Position numbers and translations under genes: made by a program. Below the pieces are notes generated by a model, which ran no database searches, was not told the origin of the DNA, and saw nothing but the letters and a program-made list of their open reading frames with translations. Positions 63,480 through 64,000 of a stretch of DNA of 64,000 nt are shown piece by piece. Each line of letters starts with the position of its first letter. Position 1 is the stretch's first letter. Origin of the DNA: Paralichthys olivaceus (lineage: Eukaryota > Chordata > Actinopteri > Pleuronectiformes > Paralichthyidae); the NCBI RefSeq assembly GCF_024713975.1, contig NC_091096.1, positions 7,078,001 to 7,142,000 on the forward strand. The letters run 5' to 3'.

Positions 63480-64000
63480 CTGGATAAAAGGAGTCAAGGT
63501 GAGGATTTAGTGTTCTGTACTTTGGTACGGAGAGTTTGTGTTATGACTGACTAAGAGCTTTAAACACTTGCTCTGGGCTCTTTGTTTGTCATAGAATACA
63601 CCTTTCCCTCTAATTTCTCCAATAAACCCAGATCTTTAATGTGTTAACAGAACAATTATTTTATACAGCCTGCTGTACAACCAAAGTTATGGTACTTCTG
63701 GGGTTGTTTATCTGAGCTGTTGTCTAAATTAACTATCTTTACTACTTTCACTTTCACCAGTGCTTCAGCCCCATAAAATGTTCACTTTATCCATCACTGG
63801 AACAGGTTTATTGTAAATTAAATCAATATAAATCATTTATCTTTACAACAGTTCTATAATGATGCTACAGGAAACCTTTGAATTAAAAACTGGTTGAAAT
63901 ACTCTCAATAAAATAAAATAAAGGTTTAGGACCCAGTGACAGCCAGAATTGTCAATGGCTTTGTTAAAAACTGTGACTTTAACTAATTAGCCGCACATCA
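63480..64000 (-). other. kcnip3: kcnip3 intron, runs off the window
   Basis: A TTTTATCCAG acceptor borders the exon at 63479. I see no further kcnip3 exon in the last 520 bases. Confidence 0.7.

Overview
This is a piece of a teleost fish chromosome, probably a percomorph. The genes have many short exons with GT-AG introns and vertebrate protein sequences. The order prion protein - Shadoo-2 - rassf2 - slc23a2 is the known fish counterpart of the mammalian PRNP-RASSF2-SLC23A2 region. The intergenic DNA carries typical fish repeats: an L1/Tx1 LINE, an I-like LINE, an L2-like LINE, SINE-like fragments and many (CA)n tracts.

Layout. 1-1850 is the decayed 3' end of an L1/Tx1-type LINE that enters from the left edge. 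1895-2250 holds two tandem-repeat arrays. A likely prnp promoter and noncoding exon (2295-2604) lead to the single coding exon of a 399-aa fish prion protein (4027-5226, +). A Shadoo-2 gene faces it tail to tail (coding exon 8237-8770, -; likely noncoding exon ending at 10244). rassf2 follows on the minus strand (3'UTR about 10760-12907; nine coding exons 17222 to 12908; 327 aa). A CpG-dense segment (22.73-23.08 kb) and a 34-bp, 16-copy minisatellite come next. slc23a2, the SVCT2 ascorbate transporter, takes up 28-44 kb on the minus strand in 15 coding exons (709 aa with an upstream ATG, 663 aa from the ATG matching the human start). Its 3'UTR probably reaches towards 24 kb. Its promoter is probably the CpG-dense segment near 56.3-56.7 kb. 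The putative 5' intron holds a ckap5 TOG-domain fragment. 56.7-60.9 kb is repeat-rich and contains an uninterrupted 405-codon reading frame (58319-59536, +) between two LINE remnants. I recognise no cellular family in it; its size and setting would suit an endogenous RNA-virus nucleoprotein-like gene, but that is inference. The right end is the 3' half of kcnip3 on the minus strand (exons 63479 to 62235, 3'UTR to about 61.2 kb); the gene continues off the window.

How the genes relate. prnp and Shadoo-2 encode GPI-anchored, signal-peptide-bearing surface proteins that share a hydrophobic Ala/Gly segment. Each has one coding exon behind a noncoding first exon. rassf2 is a Ras-association/SARAH adaptor, slc23a2 a sodium-vitamin C cotransporter and kcnip3 an EF-hand neuronal calcium sensor. 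They are neighbours by conserved synteny and do not form a pathway. All exon boundaries were read by hand from splice signals and reading-frame continuity, and every phase closes exactly. UTR, promoter and repeat-family calls are much less certain.
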